From Owenia fusiformis (taxonomy: Eukaryota; Annelida; Polychaeta; Sabellida; Oweniidae), in the NCBI GenBank assembly GCA_903813345.2, contig CAIIXF020000010.1:6377169-6441168 (forward strand): a stretch of DNA of 64,000 bases. The letters are read 5' to 3'. The notes beneath the pieces were generated by a model. That model did not search any database, had not been told where the DNA came from, and worked only from the letters and a program-made list of their open reading frames with translations. This document shows, in pieces, positions 12,301 through 22,068 of this stretch; within the stretch, counting starts at the first letter, position 1; every line of letters starts with the position of its first letter. The position numbers were made by a program, and so were the translations under genes.

Positions 12301-15300
12301 TGACTTTATGTTGCCTTGAATTATTTGATGACTTAGTGCTGCCTTTAACAAATGACTTGGTGCTGCCTTTAACAAATGACTTAGTGCTGCCTTTAACAAA
12401 TGACTTAGTGCTGCCTTTAACAAATGACTTAGTGCTGCCTTTAACAAATGACTTAGTGCTGCCTTTAACAAATGACTTAGTGCTGCCTTTAACAAATGAC
12501 TTAGTGCTGCCTTTAACAATGACTTAGTGCTACCTTTAACAATGACTTAGTGCTACCTTTAACAAATGACTTAGTGCTGCCTTAAACAATGACTTAGTGC
12601 TGCCTTTAACAAATGACTTAGTGCTGCCTTTAACAAATGACTTAATGCTGCCTTTAACAAATGACTTAGTGCTGCCTTTAACAAATGACTTAATGCTGCC
12701 TTTAACAAATGACTTGGTGCTGCCTTTAACAAATGACTTAATGCTGCCTTTAACAAATGACTTGGTGCTGCCTTTAACAAATGACTTAGTGCTGCCTTTA
12801 ACAAATGACTTGGTGCTGCCTTTAACAAATGACTTAGTGCTGCCTTTAACAAATGACTTAGTGCTGCCTTTAACAAATGACTTAATGCTGCCTTTAACAA
12901 ATGACTTGGTGCTGCCTTTAACAAATGACTTAGTGCTGCCTTTAACAAATGACTTGGTGCTGCCTTTAACAAATGACTTAGTGCTGCCTTTAACAAATGA
13001 CTTAGTGCTGCCTTTAACAAATGACTTAATGCTGCCTTTAACAAATGACTTGGTGCTGCCTTTAACAAATGACTTAGTGCTTGCTGCCTTTAACAATGAC
13101 TTAGTGCTGCCTTTAACAATGACTTAGTGTTGCCTTTAACAAATGACTTAGTGCTGCCTTTAACAATGACTTAATGCTGCCTTTAACAATGACTTAATGC
13201 TGCCTTTAACAAATGACTTAGTGCTGCCTTTAACAAATGACTTAGTGCTGCCTTTAACAATGACTTGGTGCTGCCTTTAACAATGCCTTAGTGCTGCCTT
13301 TAACAATGACTTAGTGCTGCCTATAACAAATGACTTAGTGCTGCCTTTAACAATGACTTAGTGCTGCCTTTAACAAATGACTTAGTGCTGCCTTTAACAA
13401 ATGACTTAGTGCTGCCTTTAACAAATGACTTAGTGCTGCCTTTAACAATGACTTGGTGCTGCCTTTAACAAATGACTTAGTGCTGCCTTTAACAATGACT
13501 TAGTGCTACCTTTAACAATGACTTAGTGCTACCTTTAACAAATGACTTAGTGCTGCCTTAAACAATGACTTAGTGCTTGCTGCCTTTAACAATGACTTAG
13601 TGCTGCCTTTAACAATGACTTAGTGTTGCCTTTAACAAATGACTTAGTGCTGCCTTAAACAATGACTTAATGCTGCCTTTAACAATGACTTAATGCTGCC
13701 TTTAACAAATGCCTTAGTGCTGCCTTTAACAATGACTTAGTGCTGCCTATAACAAATGACTTAGTGCTGCCTTTAACAATGACTTAGTGCTGCCTTTAAC
13801 AAATGACTTAGTGCTGCCTTTAACAAATGACTTAGTGCTGCCTTTAACAAATGACTTAGTGCTGGCTTTAACAATGACTTAATGCTGCCTTTAACAATGA
13901 CTTAGTGCTGCCTTTAACAAATGACTTAGTGCTGCCTTTAACAAATGACTTAGTGCTGCCTTTAACAAATGACTTAGTGCTGCCTTTAACAAATGACTTA
14001 GTGCTGCCTTTAACAAATGACTTAGTGCTGCCTTTAACAATGACTTAGTGCTGCCTTTAACAAATGACTTAGTGCTACCTTTAACAAATGACTTGGTGCT
14101 GGCTTTAACAAGTGACTTAAATTCATTAACCAGGGTTCTCAATCTCACTAGGCTTTTAGACGGAGATCTAGGCTCTCTTGCCCCAGAGTCTAATAGCTTT
14201 TCCGGAGTCTAAAGTGTTTTTTCTGGAGTCTAATTTTACATTTTTGTCAAATATTTGTGGTAAAACTCTTGAGAAAATACAAAAACTGGATACAAACAAG
14301 GAATAGGAAGTCAGAAACCTTTTAGAAATGTATATTGAGATTAAAATAGGAAGATAATCTTAAGTAGTATTTTGAGGATTTCTCTGATCTCACATGGAGG
14401 AGGAGTAGTTGTTTTGCAGTGAAAAATCTGGGGTCTAAAAATTTCCTGTTGAGAACCCTGATAACACAGTACAACTCTCACTTACCCCACCAGCTTTCAT
14501 GATCTTCTGCTTAAATGCTTCAGTTGGATTCTGAAACGTCAACTTCTCACAGCGAATATGATTAATAGGTGGCGCTTCCTGGGCATTCAGGAACAGGTCA
14601 TAGGTCACACGGATTTTCTTTGGGTCCTGATTCTTGAAGTAGATGTCGATCGGGAGCAGGAAACCTGCATATCCATTTTCAGACACCTCATATGGTGGTT
14701 CCTTGATAACTGAAAAATATGAATGGATAATTTAATAGTTATCCTATTGTTAAGTCATCCCAAGCTAAATCCTCCATCATTTACATTGTCTATGTTTCTA
14801 TGCAACAGAAAACAAAACTTCTATTTTCATGTGTGATATGAATTATATATAACTGCTTTTGAAGCAATTTTTTCTTTTATTCTTTTCATCTAGTAGGAAT
14901 GTCTGCATTAACCAATCAATCACATCCATGTACATGTGAAGTTAGCTTCCAGCATTCAATTGTTACCCAATCGCAATTCAATTAAACAAACGATGACAAT
15001 ATCTGGGGTCATTGATCATTTAATAAAATAATCATTATTAGTTCTAATAGGGAGTGTTTTAACATTTTATTAAATCATGTCACATGTGTCATACCCTGAG
15101 CCTTACCAACTCGTGTAAATCACTCTGACAACATAGGTCATCAATAATATTATAAGCATTTCACCATATTGAGCACTTTTCAAGTGTTTTGGGCCAAACG
15201 TGAACCCTCTGGAATTTTTTGAAAAGTAAACCCCCCTTGGCAAAAGGTGGTTACGAGCCTGCATTCAAACGGTATTCAGTACGTGTATGTAGAACATTTA

Positions 15301-18300
15301 AGCTGAGCAACCAGGCTACATCTGATTGGCTCAAAGCTATCTCTATATATACAGAGTGTGATATGAATCAGCAACTCTTACAAAGGGTGGCTGGTGTGTG
15401 ACTGCTGATAAGGAAATAAAAGTGATGTTATTTTCCTTTATGCAACTCGATTCAAGTAGAGCTGACACTGTTAGGTCATGCTGCCCTTCATATGTTTAAC
15501 AAATATATACTGTAAAACTATTAGGAATGTCACAGGACAAAAATATTTCGGGAAGGGACGGGACAGAAATTATCTATTTCGGGACACATTCGGGACAGGA
15601 CATAACCGATAAAACAGTTAATAAGTTAAAAACAGTTCAACAACTTACATTTTGCATGAACATAGTCCGGCAGATAAATCTAGTTTAGATCATATTTTTG
15701 TGTATTTGGGAAGTTTTAGGGTCATATACAGGATAAATAGTATATCCTGAACATGGACCGAAATCTTCAGTACACGAGGGTTGTCCCATCCCATCCCAAG
15801 GGACGGGACATTATCGGGAAACCCTGATATCCCTAAAAGCTATGTAGGTTAGAATGTAATATTTTGTCCATATAAGGAAAGTCTTCCGTGTCTCCTCGTT
15901 TAAAGAGCAAACCACGAAAAGGAGAATTGTTACACACTCTACCACTGAACAATATGGGTGGACTAATGACTATTAAGGACCCAATCATGTATGCATTAAT
16001 AATGGACTCAATCATAAGTGAGACTAGGCACAAGTTACACTGTATGCAGGAGACCTGAAGGAAATGGTAATAATGAATTCTGATGTCAAAATGCATGTGC
16101 TATATTAGAGATGAACAAGCAAAAACTTCTCAGTAAATGTAAATTACGAATAAATTCTCTATTAAGCATTCTTTAGTTTCTTGTAAAGAAATGGAAACTG
16201 AGGTTCAATTTGTAAAATGCCCAGCTAATAATGAAACCAAAGTTTACTCTGTTGAAATATATAAAATATACTTGAGTCATTGCATATTTTCTTAAGTGCA
16301 GCATGGACCTTATGTATTGGAGTTTGAAATAGATGAAGGAAGAAATAATGAAAATTATATTTATTCACCCTTACCCCTTGTCCCCTCCCCATTCATTGAA
16401 AAGAGGAAAGAGTAGAGAGAGAGATTGTGATCTCCCCAGTCTTCAGCATTGAAGCAGATGGGTGCTGTATCCACATGTGAATTTGAAAATAGGTATGCAC
16501 CAACTTGGAAATGTATGTGCACCTACTTGAAAATAGTAAAATCATGAAAAGGCATATTTTGACCAACTTTACATAAAACCCCATTGAGGAAAACCTGGAT
16601 AGTATCCTGAGGGTCACAGCATAATACACTGTATATTTGGTATATAGACGAACCTCTCTTTTAAGGAACCAAATAAAACAATTAGAAAGGGTGCCTGGAG
16701 AGAAGATATCTAGAGGAAATTAGAGTTGGCATTACCATATTCATTAAATAACCTTTACATTTTTTCATGTAATTTACTGACGACGATGCTATCAATTTGA
16801 TATGAGCTTTTAATCCATACTAATTGCTTTAATTAACATTTAAAAGAACAAAAACTGTAGAAATGTTAATTTCCCGCAATATTACATTCACTGAATCATT
16901 AGTATTTTCACATGACTTATCTCTGTAAATTATTTCATATCCGACATAAAGTTATGAGAAAATCGTAAATGTTCAAATTTCTTACCTACATGCCTTGTGA
17001 CTATTTAATGAATGAATATTGAAGAAAAGCTCAGTAAAACGTCCTATTTCTACGTTTGAAAAATATTCAATCAATCCTAAAGATATTAGCCACGAGAACA
17101 TTGATCACTCCTCTTCATTCCATACAACATATGTTCACCTCTATATACTGTAAATTTATTAATTGATAAGACTATGAGTAGATCAAGTACTTGGGAAGAT
17201 GGATTAATTTAACTGTTCATTTTAATTATATTTATTGATTGGGGAGCGAGTCAAACATAAAGAAATAATAATCCCTCATATTCTTGATAAGGGATATTTC
17301 AACTAATATAAGTCACCGCATTCAAAAGTGATTTTCAGATCCAAGAATGGTGTGTGTCATGTTAACAGAAATATCTCAGTTACATCCTAACTCCAAAACC
17401 TGATAATTCACATAGTGATGGGTTTTTAGCTATAATTTCTGATCTGTCCCCTCATTGTCAATGAAAAGAGACTTGACAGCATTGATGGATAGATCTATCC
17501 TGCTGAGTAAATTCTCTTTGACAAGCAGGACAATTTATGCTCAACAGTTGTGATTGAGAAAAAAGCAATAAAAAGCAATGAAATGTGTAGGTATAGTTAA
17601 GTAGGTTACATTATGTTAATGATATGTAAATGATGTGAGGAAATAATTCAATTGTAACTGCTTTGGAGCCACAATTTGTTCTCAAAAAAGATATTGATCC
17701 TGGCGACATATTGTAGTCCATTAGGAAAAAATCAAATCTAAATATTGAAGTCATGTAACGATTTGATTTTTTTGCATTTCACCTCATGAGCATTGTTATG
17801 GAAACATATAAAATGTAATGTATACCATGTTTCAGTTATTCAAATTTAAGACGCAGAAATCTTCCACATAGCAATATGTCTCTGAACCCCCCCCCCCTCT
17901 ATTTCACCTCTATAAAGACATGGTATGTACTGTATGGGGGCCCAAGAGTTAGAGGCAATATACAGTTCGAGTAGAACAGCTTCCACTTACAAGGGGTGGT
18001 TATAACAGTAAATTTTCATATCTGTGAACTCAAAGTAGCGGGAGGAGCGGGAGTCACAAGGGCTTGTAGCTAAACTAGGTAAGCGAGTATCTACTGTATA
18101 AAACATGAAGTTGAAGAAACCGAAACCTTGTTAATCAGGATGCAGCAAAAGATGAAGATGTTCTAGTGATGCCTTAGGTCACTTAGGTGGGCTTTATCTC
18201 CATTCAAAATGTTCAAGTGTCCTTGTCATTATAGCCTATCATTGCAGATATGCATAATTCATGACATAAAATAAGCCATAAATCACTTTTGTAACCATCC

Positions 18301-21300
18301 ATGGCATTATCTTAAAGTATTTAATTCCACAATTTGTTTTAACTTTTGAGTTGTCATATCTTTTGTATTGTATTTGATTTTGATATCACTGGAGGTCTGA
18401 TTTTCACCCCTGATGGAAAAACACTGAACTTATATTAAGTAATAGATATCAGGGGTTTCACTAGTCAGCAGAGTCAGATAAAAAGAACAAATTTTGGACA
18501 GTCTGGAAAGCATGTAGACAAATTTTCCAGGCTCAACCAGTCAAACATACTTATTTTTGTCGTTCTTGGGACAGATTATTCAGGAGAATTATCTTCTTGG
18601 GTAATCCTAGATATGAGGTTTAAGACTCCCATATTCCTATTTTCAAAGGAGTTAATAATTGCACAGATATAAAATATAGAACAATTTTTGACATAGATAA
18701 AAATGTTTTTTCTTGGTTCATATCTTAGCCAATCTACAATAATTTCTGCCTATTTCCCCCTCCCATATGAGATGGCTTGTCATTTATGCAGTGAAACCTG
18801 TCTAAGATTGACACTGTTTTGAAATGCAGCTAAAGATGTTCAAATTCAAGGTTCTCGCAATATGGGAGTCTATGAGACATCCTAGAATGTGGTGAAAAGT
18901 GTTCACAATGTGAGGTTTTCATTTTCTTACATGAATTATATCTTTAATTATGTTTCCCACAGTCCATTCCACAGTCAATAACGCAAATGTTATATGTCCA
19001 ATACAAGAAAAGATATTTCATTTTTTGTGATTTTGTAATATGGGGTCTATGGGGAATCAACCCGAACTAGAAGTCACATTTTCAAAAAAGATTAAATTTT
19101 CAAAGTTGATGATCAATTTTGGAAACCAAATTTTTATATGTATTTTTATATGTATATTCCAAATATGACATCATTTTGACTGAATTATGAATTTTTAATG
19201 ACGTAAATCAGGATTATTTCTACTTGCATCTGGGATATTGTAGTTTGATCTAGGCAAGTGACAACATTTCAAAAGAAAATTGATCATGTTGTTTAACTTT
19301 AGAAGAAAGATAATACAAGCTGATTTTGGCTTACGACTGACTGTATCTTTATGTCCTCTTGATATTCTTTTAAATCATTCAGACCTGTCTTAATAAAAAA
19401 ACATCTGATTGTAATAGATATAGTAGATCTCAAGAATCACAAGAGAAGAAATTTTACATGCAATCAATTGCAATGACACCTCAAAGAAAGACAGAGAGAT
19501 GAGACAACTTCAAAAGGATCTATTAGAACAATACAAGCAGAAATAACATTAAAGTCAGACAGACAAAATGCCAATATATACAACAACTGCACAAAAGCTG
19601 TCATTTTAACAACATCAAAGACCTGCATCCTAACAGGGCCATTATTATCATAATATAGACATTAATGGGATGGGATTCTTTGTTGGGATAAAGCATGTTC
19701 TCATCATTAAAATAGGGTGATTAGAGATACATTTAAAAGGTTATTTGTCATGTTTGAAATTGTGTCTACTTTTACTGGTACTGAAATAAGGCTGTGTTAA
19801 ACTGAATGACCTACAGCACTGTATAATACAAATGGTACACCATCCTCAAAGAACATGCTACATATACGTATACATCATATAAAAATGGATTTAAAACTGC
19901 ACAATTATTTTCAGCATTTAAATTTTTAACAAATAAATGTCAAAGTTATCTCACTTCTAGCGATCAGTTTACCTCATATCCCAAAATATTACGTTCACCA
20001 ATATGTTACTATAGAAACATAAAAATACATAACCAGTAGTTAAAATTGATGAGAAAATGGTGGGCATATAAATTGAGAATCATTTAAGCGAACGCAATGA
20101 AAAAACATAAAAAATAAAATAATGAAATAAAAAGATTTTGGAGACAGGGGATTTGAAAACTGAAAAGAAAAGGGGCTAAAAAAATCCTTATCCCAGAGAA
20201 CCATGATATTTGTAAGTAAAAAAGTCCCTTTGTCTTAAGCAAAGTGATATATCAGCTGAAAAAAAATCTCAAACTAAAAACAAGGTATTGTGATATTTCT
20301 AAATGTCCTAAGTTATAATTTGAGGATGTAGATACTTTTATCCATGTGTTGATGAGATCTACATGAGCAAGCAGAGCAAGAGAGAACATTACCATGGTAC
20401 TCATGGTCTATATCTTTCAATTCTGCTTCATGCCGATGAAAATGAAGTGGGGTGATTTCATTGATTTTAAAATACCAAGAATTGTATGCTTATATCACAT
20501 AAAGAACTTGTCAATATTAAGGTAAACTGCTTCTTATTCTTTTTTTAAGTAAGTTTTGTGATTTTTTCTAGATTTTCAATTTAGATGTGGCAAACATTTT
20601 GTCAGTTTCTACTACAGTTGGCTACAAAAGGCAATATTATAGAAATCATAAATTTATGGAAAAATCCCTAAAATCAACAGGCAATTTTGTGAAAACAACC
20701 AGTGAAAATCGCCTGTTGTCTGCTACTAATGAAACTCCTGCCTATGTTTATCTTATTTTAATATCGTTTATTGAAACATTATAAGAAGTAATAATGTCAG
20801 ACGATGGTGCTATGTGTAAAAGCCACCATCACTTCAAAATGCTTAAAAAAATGGAATACAAGGAATGCTATCAAAGAAGACATCCTAATCTCTACTGAAC
20901 ATGTTGGAAACATTGTCTTAATTGCATTTGAAAAAAGATCCTGTCAGATGTATCTAAATCATGTGTCTCTGCAAAGGGAAATGATGTAAAAAACAATCAA
21001 ACTTACCTCTCTTGGGTTTGTGGAAACTCTCGTGCAAGTAAAATACCACTTTCTCCACAAAATGCTGAATGTCGCATCCATCAGGTCCACGTATGAATAC
21101 AGTCCAATCGTGGGTAAAACCTTCCACTGTTGGTTCTGAACGAAAGGATGCCTTGTGGCCCAGTTCAAGTTTAACTTGAACATTCTCGATCGGTCCCTCC
21201 TTGGATAAACAAACAAAATTTAATTATTTAATAATATTATAAGTACATAGTTTACAAACTATATGTTTTTCAGAAATATTCACAATTATTTTTATTTTGC

Positions 21301-21485
21301 AAGAGTTGACTTTGAAACTTGTCCCCTCTCAGCTCTGGACATTTTTTCAAGAAAACTGAAAAAATGTTGACAGTTGGTGTCCAATATCTAAATTTGTACA
21401 ACCCCTGGTTATGTAAATCATATACCAAATTGTTCTTCTGTATATATTCTATATGTAAAACTATTATTCATACCTGGGTTGTCAT
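321..21485 (-). CDS. MLLT3: AF9/ENL (MLLT3/MLLT1)-type YEATS-domain protein
   Basis: Six coding exons on the minus strand: 21474-21485, 21007-21199, 14486-14709, 8777-8962, 5841-6350, 321-2942. All have GT/AG junctions and consistent phase, giving 1,248 codons. The start is ATG ACA ACC CAG followed by a GTATGA donor, spliced in phase to GAG GGA CCG. The YEATS domain spans about residues 11-140. The acyl-lysine cage residues known in AF9 are present (HESF at 60-63, GYAGF at 81-85). The middle is a very long Ser/Lys/Asp-rich, probably disordered tract (about 144-1150) with an acidic patch ([13 protein letters not shown]). The last ~65 residues match the ANC1-homology domain ([23 protein letters not shown]), which in AF9/ENL folds on binding AF4 or DOT1L. 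Known role: histone crotonyl/acetyl-lysine reader of the super elongation complex, nuclear. It is about twice the length of human AF9 (568 aa); the excess is in the disordered tract. The sequence cannot decide between MLLT1 and MLLT3, since invertebrates usually have one co-orthologue. A further small exon is possible (see 8217-8261). Confidence 0.9.
3110..4110. repeat. ~20-21-bp tandem repeat (TAATAGACTGGGTACAAGG-like)
   Basis: Degenerate units of about 20 bp (AATAGACTGGGTGCTAGG) run from about 3110. From about 3730 to 4020 they become a regular 21-bp array (GTGTAATAGATTGGGTACAAG), roughly a dozen near-identical copies. Because 21 is a multiple of three, several frames stay open and give spurious periodic peptides (YPIYYTL, LGTRCNR). 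The array lies in the AF9/ENL intron 2943-5840 and is interrupted by a MITE-like insertion at 3226-3361. Confidence 0.9.
3226..3361. mobile_element. 136-bp MITE-like element with perfect 16-bp TIRs
   Basis: TTCGACGCCGTTTCGG at 3226-3241 is matched exactly in inverse by CCGAAACGGCGTCGAA at 3346-3361. The interior holds a GC-richer ~11-bp repeat (GTGCCGGAACG). It interrupts the degenerate 20-bp array. No transposase and no clear target-site duplication are visible. Confidence 0.6.
4111..5840. other. intron sequence without recognised features
   Basis: This is the rest of the AF9/ENL intron before exon 5841-6350 in plus-strand order. It is AT-rich and unique-looking. The short ORFs have no family resemblance and no exon-like splice context that I could support. 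Confidence 0.6.
6351..8776. other. intron of the AF9/ENL gene
   Basis: AT-rich intron between exons 8777-8962 and 5841-6350. Apart from the weak 45-nt candidate exon at 8217-8261 I see no gene, RNA gene or clear mobile element. Confidence 0.6.
8217..8261 (-). other. possible extra 15-codon exon of the AF9/ENL gene
   Basis: This lies between the exons at 8777-8962 and 5841-6350. After a CAG acceptor (GCTCGCCAG) there are 45 nt encoding an acidic Ser/Asp peptide ([15 protein letters not shown]). It is phase 0 at both ends, as the neighbouring exons require. The donor would be GAG|GTCTCT, which is weak, so it may be a cryptic or alternative exon, or chance. Confidence 0.2.
9461..9583 (+). repeat. 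interspersed repeat, GTCACCACC...GGTGACATAA family, copy 1
   Basis: It starts TGTCACCACCTGCCATTTGTTACAG, continues through a CAAC/CACCAA-rich stretch and ends ATGGTGACATAA. Diverged copies in the same orientation occur at 41761-41890 and about 50585-50684. The shared elements are TTTGTTACAG, the AACCACCAA-like core, and a terminal ATNTCACCACTT...GGTGACATAA inverted repeat. Confidence 0.55.
11344..11530. repeat. dispersed G/C-run repeat remnant (...CCCCCTGGCTACGGGCCTG)
   Basis: GGGGGGTTCAC runs lead into CCACCCCCCCTGGCTACGGGCCTG. A related, partly inverted and diverged piece is at about 15185-15265 (AAACCCCCCTTGG...GGTTACGAGCCTGC). No coding capacity. The family is not identified. Confidence 0.35.
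12250..14125. repeat. ~1.9-kb minisatellite of 24-bp units
   Basis: About 78 tandem units of TGCTGCCTTTAACAAATGACTTAG (24 bp), mixed with 23-bp variants lacking one A (AACAATGAC). Substitution variants (TGGTG, TAATG, GCTACC, TTGCC) recur in blocks, which indicates segmental duplication inside the array. Runs of pure 24-bp units keep all frames open and create spurious periodic ORFs. The array is in intron 3 of the AF9/ENL gene, about 360 bp from the YEATS exon 14486-14709. Confidence 0.95.
14131..14460. mobile_element. hAT-like MITE, 330 bp
   Basis: The ends are perfect 12-bp inverted repeats CAGGGTTCTCAA / TTGAGAACCCTG. CAGGG-type termini are typical of hAT transposons. The interior repeats GGAGTCTAA(A/T) motifs and has no ORF. 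I could not identify a clean 8-bp target-site duplication. It sits 25 bp into the intron after the donor of YEATS exon 14486-14709 and abuts the 24-bp array. Confidence 0.6.
14710..21006. other. large intron of the AF9/ENL gene, no gene seen
   Basis: AT-rich intron between the two YEATS exons. It holds dispersed repeat remnants: a GGGACGGGACA-rich segment around 15530-15830 and one copy of the ATGCGAGTAG element at 18995-19233. Otherwise I see no exon, RNA gene or intact mobile element. Confidence 0.6.
18995..19233 (+). repeat. ATGCGAGTAG MITE-like family, copy 1 (3' part)
   Basis: It shares TGTCCAATACAAGAAAAG, GGGTCTATGGGGAA, AAGTCACATTT and the terminal TTTCTACTTGCATCTGG with the longer copies at 39418-39767 and 47739-48174. 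The left terminal repeat is absent, so the copy is truncated. Confidence 0.6.
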
Positions 21486-21818
21486 TGAGATGGCTGTAAA
21501 TCCGTCATAAAGCTAGTAAATTTGGAGCTTCAACGTGATATTAATTTATTTCAACCGTCGTAAGTTAGCCAAACATTGCCTTATTAGGAGTTGTCGTAAA
21601 ATTCCACGACGATAATTCATGTTCAGTTTTTATTTATATTATTCATTAAAAAGTAAACTTAAGTCCTTTATGACACGAAATAATTGATGTGAATTTGATG
21701 GTCATATAAAAACTCCAAAATTATTTCAAAAGTGCAGATAAATTCGGTTTTCTATGATTTCAAAAGAAATTGATTTCAAAAATTCGTCGTGGATCTTACG
21801 TAGCGTAATCCTGCAGCA
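21486..21818. promoter_or_regulatory. head-to-head promoter region (AF9/ENL minus, NMRK transcript plus)
   Basis: Only 333 bp separate the AF9/ENL start codon (minus) from the ATG of the upstream ORF on the NMRK transcript (plus), so one bidirectional promoter probably serves both. No TATA box is obvious. On the AF9/ENL side, a 9-codon uORF (ATG at 21508, minus) ends in TGA overlapping the main ATG as ATGA. Confidence 0.45.
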
Positions 21819-22061
21819 ATGTCGGAAACTGATAAACATTCCTCTAATATAAATGGCAATTCTGTACACAATAACACGACTGATCAAGTAAATAACCCGC
21901 CTGCTGGTGACGGAGATACTAAGGAACAACCAGCACGAGAAATAACTCAGACAGATCATCTAAACAAAAAGTTGTTGAATTCATTTTTAAACCGAATCAA
22001 TACCGGAAGTGTAAACTTAAACGAAAGTGAAAGTACTTCTAGTGAATGGGTGGATAAATGA
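21819..22061 (+). CDS. 80-codon ORF upstream of NMRK on the presumed same transcript
   Basis: It begins ATGTCGGAAACTGATAAAC, is rich in Asn, Thr, Ser and Asp, and has a helical segment near the C-terminus (HLNKKLLNSFLNRIN) followed by an acidic Ser-rich tail ending EWVDK. I do not recognise the family. It ends at TGA 22059-22061, and the NMRK ATG follows after 7 nt in another frame. This looks either like a bicistronic mRNA or like two proteins made from alternative transcripts. The amino-acid composition is protein-like, unlike the tandem-repeat ORFs elsewhere. With no exon evidence it may also be only a long uORF that lowers kinase translation. Confidence 0.5.
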   Translation: MSETDKHSSNINGNSVHNNTTDQVNNPPAGDGDTKEQPAREITQTDHLNKKLLNSFLNRINTGSVNLNESESTSSEWVDK

Positions 22062-22068
22062 ACCAACA

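Noticed and set aside
12250..14125. CRISPR-like appearance of the short direct repeats (also 3730-4020, 43928-44870)
   Set aside because: Units are directly adjacent with no unique spacers, and the genome is eukaryotic.
12253..14148. Periodic ORFs ([24 protein letters not shown]) on both strands
   Set aside because: They are products of the 24-bp minisatellite in an intron, open in several frames at once, interrupted wherever 23-bp units occur.
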